From the NCBI GenBank assembly GCA_947496375.1, contig CANMCY010000007.1, positions 1-64,000 on the forward strand: a DNA stretch of 64,000 bases, given 5' to 3'. The DNA is from Flavobacteriales bacterium (lineage in GTDB: Bacteria; Bacteroidota; Bacteroidia; NS11-12g; UBA955). Both the position numbers and the translations under genes were made by a program. Shown here one piece after another: positions 45,833 to 54,220 of the stretch; position 1 is the stretch's first letter; each line of letters opens with the position of its first letter. The notes below the pieces were generated by a model. The model saw only the letters and a list, made by a program, of their open reading frames with translations, was not told the origin of the DNA and made no database searches.

Positions 45833-48595
45833 TTAATGCTGAATCAGGGTTTTAACAGACCAAGTATGATCCTTGCTTCTGGCGTGAATCAGGTAAACTC
45901 CATTGGACCATTGTGAAGTGTTAATTTCCTCAGACTGGTTGCGGATGTACCCCCTGTAAATCATTCTGCCTGTATTATTCCAGATGGTAATTTCAGTTTT
46001 TTCTTTACTGTTTATTCTCAGTGTTTCATTTGCAGGATTGGGGTAAACGGCTAGTCCATGATTCAGAACAGCATCTTCTGTACTGTTGGGGATTTGAACA
46101 ATGGGTTGAAGTTCCATGCGCTTATTGGTAAATAAGCGATATTCACCGGCATTGAGGGAAATGGGCATATTGATATTTGTTACCCTAAGACTGTCCCCTG
46201 AAAATATTTCATACCATTTTCCGGTGTCATGAAAGTCATAGTTTGTGCTCACTGTTTTTACGTCGGTATTCGCAATTACATGCACATAATGGTCGAAATA
46301 CTGCAACCAGGCCTTTTTAACAGCGCCGCCCAGGTTGAAATTATTGTACGATGTGTGAAATACAGGGTATTTGTTTCGCAAGTTCATCATGGTAGAATAT
46401 ACCTGATGCAATTTCTGGCGATTTGGATCCTGCAGATAAGTCCAGCGAATCGGTTTCTCACCGGTGCGGCCGTTCGTGTTAATGCCCACATCGTATCCAA
46501 GTTCTCCAAATTGCCAAATCATTTTTGGTCCGGGTATACTGAAAAACAATACTGCAGCCATTTCGCAGCGTTTTAACCCTGTTGGGATTTGTTTAATATT
46601 GTATGAGCCATTGGTATTGCCAAAACTGATGTTTTTATACATCATTCTTTCCTCATCATGGCTTTCCATGTAGGAAACCAGTCTAGGATTGCCCCATCCC
46701 CGGCTTTTATAGTTACTTGCCCAGGAAATGTCATAGCTATAGCCCATGGCTATTTCTGAATAGGCGGTATTTCCATTGCCCCAGAAGTAGAAACCTTCGT
46801 TTGAAAGTTCGGTTTCTTCGCTGTTATCAGCGAAATGTTCCAGAATCAGTAATGCATTGTTATCGTATTTTCTGATTTCATCACGCATCCTCTTCAGGAG
46901 ATAAATTCGACTGCCATCGTACTGACCCCAGGCACCCGTATTTCCCAATGTGTTCTTTTGGGTAAATCCTTTTGATAAATCGAAACGGAATCCATCGGCT
47001 TTGAATTCGGTAAGCCAATATTTCAATATTCGATCCATGTATTGCTGTGTAAACTGACTTTCGTGGTTGAAATCATAACCCACATTAAAATCGTGTTTTG
47101 CAACCGGGTTTAACCAGGGGTTATCACTGGCGGGCTGGTTCAGTGCGCTGTTCCAGTAGAGGTGGCACAGGGTGCTTTGTCCGAAAACATGATTAAATAC
47201 AACATCCAGAAACACGGCTATTCCCTGTCTGTGGCATTCATCAATAAACGCTTTCAACTGGTTTGCATTGCCATAGTACTTATCCAGTGCCATGTGGTAT
47301 GATACATTGTAGCCCCAGCTTGAATTGCCTTCAAATTCATTGACGGGCATGAGTTTTATGGCAGTCACCCCCAGTTTTTTCAGGTAGGCAAGGGTGTCTT
47401 TTAACACTGTATATGAGTGTGCTGCAATAAAGTCACGTATGTGAAGTTCGTAAATATTCAGATTTGACGGATTTTTTACGTAAAAGGTATCATGTTTCCA
47501 GGAATAAGCTGCTTTACCGGGCTGAATTACCGAAATCAAGCCGGTGCTCTTGTCGGAAGGATACTTTGGCAGCCCCGGGAAATCGGCTGCGTTGATGTAT
47601 GGGTCGTTCCAGTTATCCAGCATTAGTTCGCTGAAGGGGTCTGCTTCCCGAAGCAGTCCGTCTACCAGGTATTGATATCCGTACTGTTGACCTTTCTTTA
47701 ATCCTGAAATCTTTATCCACCAGCGGTTTCCGTCAGGCGTTTTTTTCATGAAAAATTCTGGAAGCGGTTGCCAGTTGTTAAAATCGCCTATCAGGTAAAC
47801 GTATTTTTTATTGGGGGCTACCAATGAGAACAGCAGTGCTGTATCACTCAAGTAATTTGCACCGTCTGCCATTCCGGCCGGTAACGTTTCAGTCACAACC
47901 GCCGGATTGATGCTCAGTTGAAGCGTGTCTGCCGAAGTGAGATTTCCTTTTTGCGCTCTTACTACGTAGGTGTATCGACCCGGATTTCTGCCGGTTAAAG
48001 TTTTGGTAAAAACCGCGGAAGTAGTAGTATCAATCTGGATGCCGTTTTCAAACAAGGTGATTTTGGCAGATTCTGATGCGGTAATTTCAAAGTTAATATT
48101 GTCAGTGGATTCGAAAATACCGGGAATTTCTGAGGGCTTTGTGAAACTTACTTTGAGACCGGCTTCATAGACATCGGCATAAATATCAGTTGCATCAACG
48201 TTTCGGCCCACTTTACTGCCGTCTTTGTTTCTAAAAACGGCCGCTATTTTCCTGATTTTTTCGCCTGTGGGCACGCCATAAAATGTAGGAATATAAATTT
48301 TTATTTTATAAATATTATTGCCGGCATACGACATTTTTCTTGGGGCATCATCAGTGCCCCATACCCCTTTAACATAGCGCCAGTCTGACAATCCTGTGCT
48401 TAGGTTTGTGATGACACCGGTATGTATATATACATCAGGTGGCCCTAAATCCTTGAGGGCTGCATTGCCTTTGGTGGCATCATAAATAATTGTCACGCTA
48501 TCGTTTTGCGTAACAAATACCGGATCTAATGTCATCTGCGAATAACCATAGCCGAATGACATTAATGCAAAAACTATAGTAAAAAATTTTGTCAT
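45833..48595 (-). CDS. Secreted GH13 alpha-amylase with binding modules and T9SS sorting domain
   Basis: A 920-residue exported enzyme. Order: signal peptide (about 1-20); a beta-sandwich module (about 25-145, with VYIHTGVITN and AAVFRNKDGS) of the kind found in Sus-linked amylases; an Ig-like module (150-230); a CBM48-like E-set (250-340, VYLIGDFNNW); the GH13 barrel (375-760); and a T9SS type A domain (about 845-920). Catalytic residues are Asp539 (GFRFD), Glu586 (LLILEHF) and Asp647 (ESHDEERM). It probably cuts starch or glycogen at the cell surface. A terminator-like hairpin lies between it and the upstream binding-protein gene. Confidence 0.93.
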   Translation of the reverse strand: MTKFFTIVFALMSFGYGYSQMTLDPVFVTQNDSVTIIYDATKGNAALKDLGPPDVYIHTGVITNLSTGLSDWRYVKGVWGTDDAPRKMSYAGNNIYKIKIYIPTFYGVPTGEKIRKIAAVFRNKDGSKVGRNVDATDIYADVYEAGLKVSFTKPSEIPGIFESTDNINFEITASESAKITLFENGIQIDTTTSAVFTKTLTGRNPGRYTYVVRAQKGNLTSADTLQLSINPAVVTETLPAGMADGANYLSDTALLFSLVAPNKKYVYLIGDFNNWQPLPEFFMKKTPDGNRWWIKISGLKKGQQYGYQYLVDGLLREADPFSELMLDNWNDPYINAADFPGLPKYPSDKSTGLISVIQPGKAAYSWKHDTFYVKNPSNLNIYELHIRDFIAAHSYTVLKDTLAYLKKLGVTAIKLMPVNEFEGNSSWGYNVSYHMALDKYYGNANQLKAFIDECHRQGIAVFLDVVFNHVFGQSTLCHLYWNSALNQPASDNPWLNPVAKHDFNVGYDFNHESQFTQQYMDRILKYWLTEFKADGFRFDLSKGFTQKNTLGNTGAWGQYDGSRIYLLKRMRDEIRKYDNNALLILEHFADNSEETELSNEGFYFWGNGNTAYSEIAMGYSYDISWASNYKSRGWGNPRLVSYMESHDEERMMYKNISFGNTNGSYNIKQIPTGLKRCEMAAVLFFSIPGPKMIWQFGELGYDVGINTNGRTGEKPIRWTYLQDPNRQKLHQVYSTMMNLRNKYPVFHTSYNNFNLGGAVKKAWLQYFDHYVHVIANTDVKTVSTNYDFHDTGKWYEIFSGDSLRVTNINMPISLNAGEYRLFTNKRMELQPIVQIPNSTEDAVLNHGLAVYPNPANETLRINSKEKTEITIWNNTGRMIYRGYIRNQSEEINTSQWSNGVYLIHARSKDHTWSVKTLIQH

Positions 48596-48616
48596 GGTTT
48601 GTATTCAAATATATTA

Positions 48617-48654
48617 AAAAAAAGGCAACTTTCAAGTGAAAGCTGCCTTTTAAT
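48617..48654 (-). terminator. Intergenic hairpin between the T9SS binding protein and amylase genes
   Basis: An inverted repeat with arms AAAAGGCA...CTTTC and GAAAG...TGCCTTTT, loop AAGT and one mismatch, followed on the minus strand by a T-run. It lies between two same-strand genes. It would end most transcripts after the binding-protein gene and let part read on into the amylase gene. Confidence 0.75.
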
Positions 48655-48668
48655 ATGGAAAAAATCAA

Positions 48669-49973
48669 TTATTCAAATACGAGTGTTGAAGTCGCAGAAG
48701 CTCCATCAGCAGCAACTACTTTTACAAAATAGGTTCCTGCGCTTGGCTTCATGATGGTGCCGAAATTAACACCTGCAGCATAAGTATTTTTAGCAACTAC
48801 TTTACCTGAAATGTCGAGCAATTCCACGGTATGAGCCATGTTTTTCTTGGTGAAAGAAACATTGGCAGAAGAAGTAGCAGGGTTAGGATAAATACCGTTG
48901 AAAACAGCATTTGATTTTTTAACGCCAACATTAAGTGGGATGTAAACCACACAGCTGTCGTATTTGTAGATGTTCACCATCACATCGGCAGTAGCGTTGC
49001 TCAAATCTATGGTACGGTTGAATCCACCCAAACCATTGTCAGAACCACATCCACCGGTTTTGAAATCGCCTTTTTCGCCGTCTATATCGCCACCACGGCC
49101 GTTGAAGTATTTGTAGGCGTAGTTGCCTGGTGACATGCTCACGGTAAGTTCGTAAACATCATCATTGTTGGCATCTGTTAAACGAAGCGTGTCTTTGCTC
49201 CAGTTGCAAAGTGATTTACCGGCGATTGCATCCTGGAAGTTGCCGGCAACATAAAGGCCAGCAGAATTTAAGATTACATCACCCATGTAAACTCGGAAAG
49301 TAACATTGATAGGAGTTGACAGTGCAGGTATTTTATAAGAAACGTCACCTGATACAGCACCACCTACAGCTACGGTATACTGGCGGTTAGAGCCAACCAG
49401 TTTCCATCCGCACTGATTTTCAATACCCCATTCCCAGCTACCTTCTTCAATGTCAGATTTTAGGGTCCAAACATTGTCACCGGCAGTGGTGTCACCATTG
49501 GTGCCATTGTCAAACATATCCTTGGCTGACCAGCTGAACATTGAACCTTTCAATTTAATACTGGTTTCTTTTTTGCTCAAATCACGTATGGTGAAAATTA
49601 CAGGATGTGTTGGCTTGCTTTTGGGAATAACTATTTCCATTTGACCGGTTACTGCACCTGAAGCTACGGTGAACTTGTAGTTTGGGCTGCCGGTGGTAAG
49701 CCATGCGCCATCTTGGTCGGTTGCTCCCCACTCGTATGTGCCGTCTGCAACGCCCGCTACTTTTAGCGACCAAATATTGTCATTGGCAGTGGCATCGCCG
49801 TTGGTGCCATCGTCAAAAGCAGAAACATCAGCCCAGTTGTTGAACTGGCCCTTGAATTTGATAGCGGTTTTGGTTTTGTTGTTTCGATCGTCAACCGTAA
49901 GGGTTACGTCAGCTTGAGCATAGAGGCCCGCTACTGCCGCAAAAGCTCCAATGGTAAGGTAGTGTTTAATCAT
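48669..49973 (-). CDS. Secreted multi-module putative alpha-glucan-binding protein with T9SS sorting domain
   Basis: A 434-residue exported protein with no catalytic domain. After the signal peptide (about 1-20) come two clearly duplicated beta-sandwich modules (about 21-118 and 119-217) sharing FKGxxxxW...FDxGTNGDxTAxDNxWxLK and a YEWG/WEWG element. A third, CBM20/48-like module (about 218-325) has LYVAGNFQ and YELTVSMSPGNYAYKYFNG. The T9SS type A domain is at about 350-434. I infer surface binding of starch or glycogen from its place next to the amylase and from the module style. The promoter carries a candidate operator. Confidence 0.8.
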   Translation of the reverse strand: MIKHYLTIGAFAAVAGLYAQADVTLTVDDRNNKTKTAIKFKGQFNNWADVSAFDDGTNGDATANDNIWSLKVAGVADGTYEWGATDQDGAWLTTGSPNYKFTVASGAVTGQMEIVIPKSKPTHPVIFTIRDLSKKETSIKLKGSMFSWSAKDMFDNGTNGDTTAGDNVWTLKSDIEEGSWEWGIENQCGWKLVGSNRQYTVAVGGAVSGDVSYKIPALSTPINVTFRVYMGDVILNSAGLYVAGNFQDAIAGKSLCNWSKDTLRLTDANNDDVYELTVSMSPGNYAYKYFNGRGGDIDGEKGDFKTGGCGSDNGLGGFNRTIDLSNATADVMVNIYKYDSCVVYIPLNVGVKKSNAVFNGIYPNPATSSANVSFTKKNMAHTVELLDISGKVVAKNTYAAGVNFGTIMKPSAGTYFVKVVAADGASATSTLVFE

Positions 49974-49999
49974 TTGGTTTGATAGGTTAGTTATAAAAG

Positions 50000-50007
50000 C
50001 AAAAATA
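50000..50007 (-). promoter_or_regulatory. TAnnTTTG promoter box for the T9SS binding-protein gene
   Basis: The minus strand reads TATTTTTG, 26 nt upstream of the ATG at 49973. The candidate operator (50018-50034) lies 10 bp upstream of this box, in the region between the -7 and -33 elements. Confidence 0.55.
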
Positions 50008-50017
50008 AAAATTAATT

Positions 50018-50034
50018 AGTGTAATTCCGACACT
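50018..50034. promoter_or_regulatory. Candidate operator 1, AGTGT-N7-ACACT
   Basis: An inverted repeat AGTGTAATTCCGACACT in the divergent promoter region between the T9SS binding-protein gene and the neopullulanase-like gene. Its GTGT-N7-ACAC core is shared with sites at 53370-53390 and 54182-54196. Probably bound by the Nudix-type regulator of the locus. Confidence 0.6.
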
Positions 50035-50078
50035 TTGAAAGAAATATTTTTTCTTTGTTGAAGTAATTTTAACGAATC

Positions 50079-51917
50079 ATGAAATTTTTAAGTCCAAAAA
50101 GTATCCTTTCTTTTTTCTTATTTCTTCAATCCATTATCCTATTCGGGGCTCACCACATTCATAGGTGTGATCCTCCGTTCTGGTTTAAAAATATGGGCCA
50201 GGAAAAGCTTCAATTGCTCTTGTACGGCGATTCCATTAATATGGCGAAAATTCTGGTTAAAGGTGGACCACGGCTGGTTTCAGAAGCAACTGGTATTAAT
50301 GCCGGTTACAGAATATTGTATTTGGTAATTGGGCCGCAGCAGGGTGACTTTACCATTGAGACTTCTTTAAATGGTCGCAAATGTAAATTTCTGTATGCGG
50401 TCAGAGAAAAACCACGTTCTGGAGCGATGATAAGCCCTGCAGACAGAATGTATTTGCTGGTGCCGGATCGGTTTGCCAATGGAAATGTGAGCAATGACAA
50501 TAACCATGGTATGACGGAAAAGGCAGACAGAGGAGCCCTGCATGGAAGGCATGGCGGCGATCTAGCCGGAGTTTCGCAAAACCTAAATCATATCAAAGAC
50601 CTTGGCTTCAATGCATTGTGGATGACCCCCTTGTTGGAAAATAATCAGCCATCCCAAAGCTACCATGGTTATGCCTGCACCGACCATTACCGAATAGATC
50701 CCCGTTTCGGCAGTTTTGAAGAATATGTAAGTCTGGCTGAAAAAGCCCGTGGAACCGGAATAAAATGGGTTTTAGATGTTGTGTATAATCATATTGGGAA
50801 CGAACATCTGTTGTATAAAAAGCGAATAGCGGATGACTGGTTTCACCTGCGCGATACTTTTTTTAGGAGTAACTATCGCGTAGCGACCCTGAGTGACCCC
50901 TATGCCGCCCAATCTGAGGTTACCGCCATGTTGGATGGATGGTTTGATTATCACATGCCTGACCTAAACCAGGACAACGCCCATGTGCAGCGCTACCTGA
51001 TTCAGAATACCCTGTGGTGGATTGCAGTGTCGGGTGCTTCGGGTGTGAGAATAGATACCTATCCTTACTCGCAGCCCTCGTTTTTGCACCAGCTAAATCT
51101 TGATCTTAAAAAAGCTTTTCCCGATTTATTTGTATTTGGCGAAACCTGGGAGCATACGCTAGCCGCGCAGGCCATTTTTGCCCCCAATCATTTTAATAAA
51201 AGCCCCAATGCCTTGCCGGATGCTGTTACGGATTTTCAGTTTTGTTTTGGTTTGCAACAGGCGCTGAATGAGCCATTTGGTTGGAATACAGGCATAAGCA
51301 GGATGTATTACCTGATGGCATCCGATTATGTATATCAAAATCCCCGATACCTGGTAACATTTGCCGATAACCATGATCTAAACCGCATGCATGCTACATT
51401 TGGCAGAAATGTGGCAAAAACAAAGATGGCACTTGCCCTCATGTATTTAAGCAGGGGAATTCCATGTGTTTTTTATGGAACCGAATGGTTGTTTTCCGAT
51501 ACGGGTGCCCATGGTGCCATCCGCAGAGATTCACCGGGAGGTTGGGCGGGAGATTCCAATAATGGATTTGAAATCGCAGGAATAAGCCCGCAACAGGCCG
51601 AAATTCATGGTTACCTGAAAAACCTTGCCGAAATTCGTTCACAATATGCAACGCTATTTGAAACAGGCAAACGTACCCAATACATTCCCCAACATGGCCT
51701 TTATGCATTTTTTATTGAAGGGGATAAAGAAATACTGGGTGTTTTTGTGAATCAATCGGACATGTCTATCAGTGTAAATCCTTCAAAATATCCAGATATT
51801 CCTGCCATATGGGCAAATGGGACGGTTATTCTGAATCCGGAACCCAGCGGTCTTAAGGTTCCTTCTGTTTCACCGATGGCAATTTCTGTTGTACGCTACC
51901 CTAAGCAAGGCAAATGA
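50079..51917 (+). CDS. GH13 neopullulanase/cyclomaltodextrinase-like amylase (SusA-like)
   Basis: A 612-residue exported enzyme. Hydrophobic signal segment (about 8-24), an N-terminal cyclomaltodextrinase-type beta domain (about 25-115, which keeps FWFKNMG and LQLLLYGDSI), then the GH13 barrel from about 120. Catalytic residues are Asp326 (GVRIDTYPY), Glu355 (VFGETW) and Asp433 (FADNHDLNRM). Lacks a T9SS domain, so it probably works in the periplasm, trimming imported maltodextrins, as SusA does in Bacteroides. A candidate operator lies about 45 bp upstream of its ATG. Confidence 0.92.
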   Translation: MKFLSPKSILSFFLFLQSIILFGAHHIHRCDPPFWFKNMGQEKLQLLLYGDSINMAKILVKGGPRLVSEATGINAGYRILYLVIGPQQGDFTIETSLNGRKCKFLYAVREKPRSGAMISPADRMYLLVPDRFANGNVSNDNNHGMTEKADRGALHGRHGGDLAGVSQNLNHIKDLGFNALWMTPLLENNQPSQSYHGYACTDHYRIDPRFGSFEEYVSLAEKARGTGIKWVLDVVYNHIGNEHLLYKKRIADDWFHLRDTFFRSNYRVATLSDPYAAQSEVTAMLDGWFDYHMPDLNQDNAHVQRYLIQNTLWWIAVSGASGVRIDTYPYSQPSFLHQLNLDLKKAFPDLFVFGETWEHTLAAQAIFAPNHFNKSPNALPDAVTDFQFCFGLQQALNEPFGWNTGISRMYYLMASDYVYQNPRYLVTFADNHDLNRMHATFGRNVAKTKMALALMYLSRGIPCVFYGTEWLFSDTGAHGAIRRDSPGGWAGDSNNGFEIAGISPQQAEIHGYLKNLAEIRSQYATLFETGKRTQYIPQHGLYAFFIEGDKEILGVFVNQSDMSISVNPSKYPDIPAIWANGTVILNPEPSGLKVPSVSPMAISVVRYPKQGK

Positions 51918-51983
51918 TTTACAGTTTTGACTCTGTAAAAGCCCAATTGGGTGCCTGATTTAATTTTACCAATAAACCTATAA

Positions 51984-53336
51984 CTATTTCACCTTGATAA
52001 GCTTACCGTCATTCACATAAATCATGGAAACCGCGGCCAAAAGCAGCATAAATCCTGCGGTAGCCAGCGCATAAATGGCTTGATTGTCGAAAAGGAATGA
52101 AACCATCGGCCCTGCCAGCAGGGCACTTACTATCTGGGGTATAGTGATGAAGAAATTGAAAATGCCCATGTATATGCCCATTTTGCCTGCAGGTATGCTT
52201 CCTGCCAGAATGGCATAGGGCATTGCAAGGATGCTGGCCCAGGCCATGCCGACACCAATCATGCTGTATACAAGCATGTCAGGGTCAGTAATAAAAAACA
52301 TGGATATGAGGCCAACGCCGCCACATACCAATGAAAATGCATGGGTTTGTTTCCTGCCGATTTTTCTGACAATGGCGGGTAGAATGAGGGCATAAATGGC
52401 ACTGATGCCATTGTAAATACCAAATAATATACCCACCCAGTCGCCGGCTTTACCAAATGCTATTTTTTGGGCACCGTCATATTCCGAAATTCCCACAGGC
52501 AAACCAAAGGCATTTTCGGCGATTCCTTTGGTGGTGTAAACCCACATACAAAATAAACCAAACCAGCTGAAAAACTGTACCAGACCCAGTTGCAACATGG
52601 CTTTTGGCATTTTTGCAAAATCCCTGAAAATCTCGGATAGACCTGCTGACTCACTTTGTGGGTTCTCCCCATGGTATTTTGCGTAGGTTTCGGGATCATA
52701 TTCTTTGGCAAACAACACCGTAACCAGAATACAACCCAGGAAAAAAGCGGCACCTATGTAGAATGAGTATACCACGTTATCGGCCACCATCCCTTTGGGA
52801 GCAGAATTGCTCACGTTGAAAACATTGGTCATCATCCACGGCAACCAGCTGCCTAAGACTGCACCAATACCGATGAGAAATGTCTGTATACTAAAGCCAA
52901 GGGTGCGCTGTTTGTCATTCAGATTGTCCGCAACCAAGGCCCGAAAGGGCTCCATAGCCACATTAATGCTGGCATCCATCAAGGCGAGGAATACAGCACC
53001 GAATAGCAGGGCAGATTTACCGGCAAACCAGGCAGCACTGTTTGGCAGCAAGACAATTGCAACGCAGCAAAGCAGGGTGCCGACCAGAAAATATGGTTTG
53101 CGTCTGCCTAAAAATGTCCATGTTTTATCGCTGAAGTAACCAATTAGTGGTTGTACCAGCATTCCTGTGAGCGGCGCTACTAGCCAAAACCAGCTCAATT
53201 CGTGCACTTTGGCACCAAAATCTTCCAAAATACGGCTTGCATTTCCATTCTGAAGTCCGAAACCACACTGTATCCCCATGAAGCCAAAGCTCATCCAGAT
53301 AATTTGCGCGGTGGTAAGGTTGGGTTTGTTTTCCAT
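51984..53336 (-). CDS. MFS sugar transporter, SLC45-like
   Basis: A 450-residue inner-membrane carrier with about twelve membrane segments. The N-terminal half has the SLC45/sucrose-porter pattern: SWFWLVAPLTGMLVQPLIGYFSDKTWTFLGRRKPYFLVG. Such carriers sit in many Bacteroidota alpha-glucan loci and are presumed to bring maltose or maltodextrin into the cytoplasm; here that is inference from context, consistent with the GH65 phosphorylase. The promoter region contains candidate operator 2. Confidence 0.88.
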   Translation of the reverse strand: MENKPNLTTAQIIWMSFGFMGIQCGFGLQNGNASRILEDFGAKVHELSWFWLVAPLTGMLVQPLIGYFSDKTWTFLGRRKPYFLVGTLLCCVAIVLLPNSAAWFAGKSALLFGAVFLALMDASINVAMEPFRALVADNLNDKQRTLGFSIQTFLIGIGAVLGSWLPWMMTNVFNVSNSAPKGMVADNVVYSFYIGAAFFLGCILVTVLFAKEYDPETYAKYHGENPQSESAGLSEIFRDFAKMPKAMLQLGLVQFFSWFGLFCMWVYTTKGIAENAFGLPVGISEYDGAQKIAFGKAGDWVGILFGIYNGISAIYALILPAIVRKIGRKQTHAFSLVCGGVGLISMFFITDPDMLVYSMIGVGMAWASILAMPYAILAGSIPAGKMGIYMGIFNFFITIPQIVSALLAGPMVSFLFDNQAIYALATAGFMLLLAAVSMIYVNDGKLIKVK

Positions 53337-53348
53337 AAGATTGGGTTT

Positions 53349-53356
53349 GCAATCTA
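53349..53356 (-). promoter_or_regulatory. Weak -7 box for the MFS transporter gene
   Basis: The minus strand reads TAGATTGC, an imperfect match to TAnnTTTG, preceded by a TTG 20 bp upstream that overlaps the candidate operator. Confidence 0.35.
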
Positions 53357-53369
53357 CGGATTTGAATTC

Positions 53370-53390
53370 ATAGTGTCAATAACACACTAT
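53370..53390. promoter_or_regulatory. Candidate operator 2, ATAGTGT-N7-ACACTAT
   Basis: A perfect 7-bp-arm inverted repeat ATAGTGT/ACACTAT with a 7-bp spacer, 34-54 bp upstream of the MFS transporter ATG. It is the longest of the three sites sharing a GTGT-N7-ACAC core and overlaps the likely -33 region. Confidence 0.65.
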
Positions 53391-53401
53391 TTCATTTAAA
53401 A

Positions 53402-54112
53402 TTAAATCTGGTGAAACAAAGATTTATCAAAACGGTATAGACTTGCCGGTTTATGGGCCACACCCTTCTGCTTTTCATTCAAGGGAACAATAAATGAAGT
53501 GCGAAGAATTTTTCGCCTGAAGTTTCTCTTATCAAACGTGTCAACCAATATAGCTTCATATAATTTTTGAAGCTGGGCGAGTGTAAATCGGTCAGGCAAA
53601 AGTTCATAACCTAGTGGTTCCAGGTAAATCTTGTGTTTGAGGTAATTGAGCGCTTTGTCCAGAATCTCATTGTGGTCAAACCCCAGCTGAGGAACATCTT
53701 TCACTTTGACCCAGACGGCATTTCTGGCAAAACTGGAGGGTGTGAGGTTAAAACGTTGTTTGTTGATTAGTGAAGTATAAGCAACTGTAATGACGCGGGC
53801 CTCCGGATGTGCTCGAATGCTTCTAAGCCAGTCTTGGTCGTGTTTTTTGCTGATTCGGTTGGGGTCTCCAAACGTATATACCTGCTCCAGATAAATATTG
53901 GAAAGTCCCGTTAACTCGCATAAAACGCGCTGTGCCGCCTCATCTAGATTTTCATCTTCATAAATAAGATTTCCGGGCAGGGCTTTAATTTCATCCACTT
54001 TCTCCGTGTTGCCGGCAGAGCGTTCAATCAGCAAAACTTCCAGTTCTTGATTATTAAAACCAAAAATAACACAATCTACAGAAACATTGGGATTAACAGC
54101 ATGGTCAGTCAT
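53402..54112 (-). CDS. Nudix-like transcriptional regulator (NrtR/AraR type)
   Basis: A 236-residue protein starting at ATG 54112. The N-terminal Nudix fold (about 10-145) has a Nudix box region GNLIYEDENLDEAAQRVLCELTGL in which the catalytic REUxEExGU pattern is broken (RVLCELTGL). Pyrophosphohydrolase activity is therefore probably lost. A C-terminal winged helix (about 160-230) contains LPDRFTLAQLQKLYEAILVDTFDKRNFRRKI, typical of Nudix-related regulators such as NrtR and Bacteroides AraR. It sits between the transporter and the catabolic operon, so it is the obvious local regulator; its ligand may be a sugar or sugar phosphate. Confidence 0.87.
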   Translation of the reverse strand: MTDHAVNPNVSVDCVIFGFNNQELEVLLIERSAGNTEKVDEIKALPGNLIYEDENLDEAAQRVLCELTGLSNIYLEQVYTFGDPNRISKKHDQDWLRSIRAHPEARVITVAYTSLINKQRFNLTPSSFARNAVWVKVKDVPQLGFDHNEILDKALNYLKHKIYLEPLGYELLPDRFTLAQLQKLYEAILVDTFDKRNFRRKILRTSFIVPLNEKQKGVAHKPASLYRFDKSLFHQI

Positions 54113-54126
54113 AGCAAGGGGGTGCA

Positions 54127-54134
54127 CAAATATA
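54127..54134 (-). promoter_or_regulatory. TAnnTTTG promoter box for the Nudix-type regulator
   Basis: The minus strand reads TATATTTG, 14 nt before the regulator's ATG at 54112. Confidence 0.55.
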
Positions 54135-54173
54135 ATGACTTTGCTAATATTCATAATATTGAACATGTATTGG

Positions 54174-54204
54174 TTGGGTATGTGTAATTATTACACTAAG
54201 TTTG
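54174..54204 (+). promoter_or_regulatory. Promoter of the kinase/pgmB/GH65/GH13 operon
   Basis: TTG at 54174-54176, a 20-bp spacer, and TAAGTTTG at 54197-54204: the best full match in the window to the Bacteroidota promoter (TTG at -33, TAnnTTTG at -7). The ATG of the kinase gene is 16 nt downstream. Candidate operator 3 fills the spacer. Confidence 0.75.
54182..54196. promoter_or_regulatory. Candidate operator 3, GTGTAATTATTACAC
   Basis: A perfect inverted repeat GTGTAA-TTA-TTACAC exactly between the -33 and -7 elements of the catabolic operon promoter, the classic position for a repressor site. Shares the GTGT-N7-ACAC core with sites at 50018-50034 and 53370-53390. Confidence 0.7.
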
Positions 54205-54220
54205 CAGATATTAGAATCTA

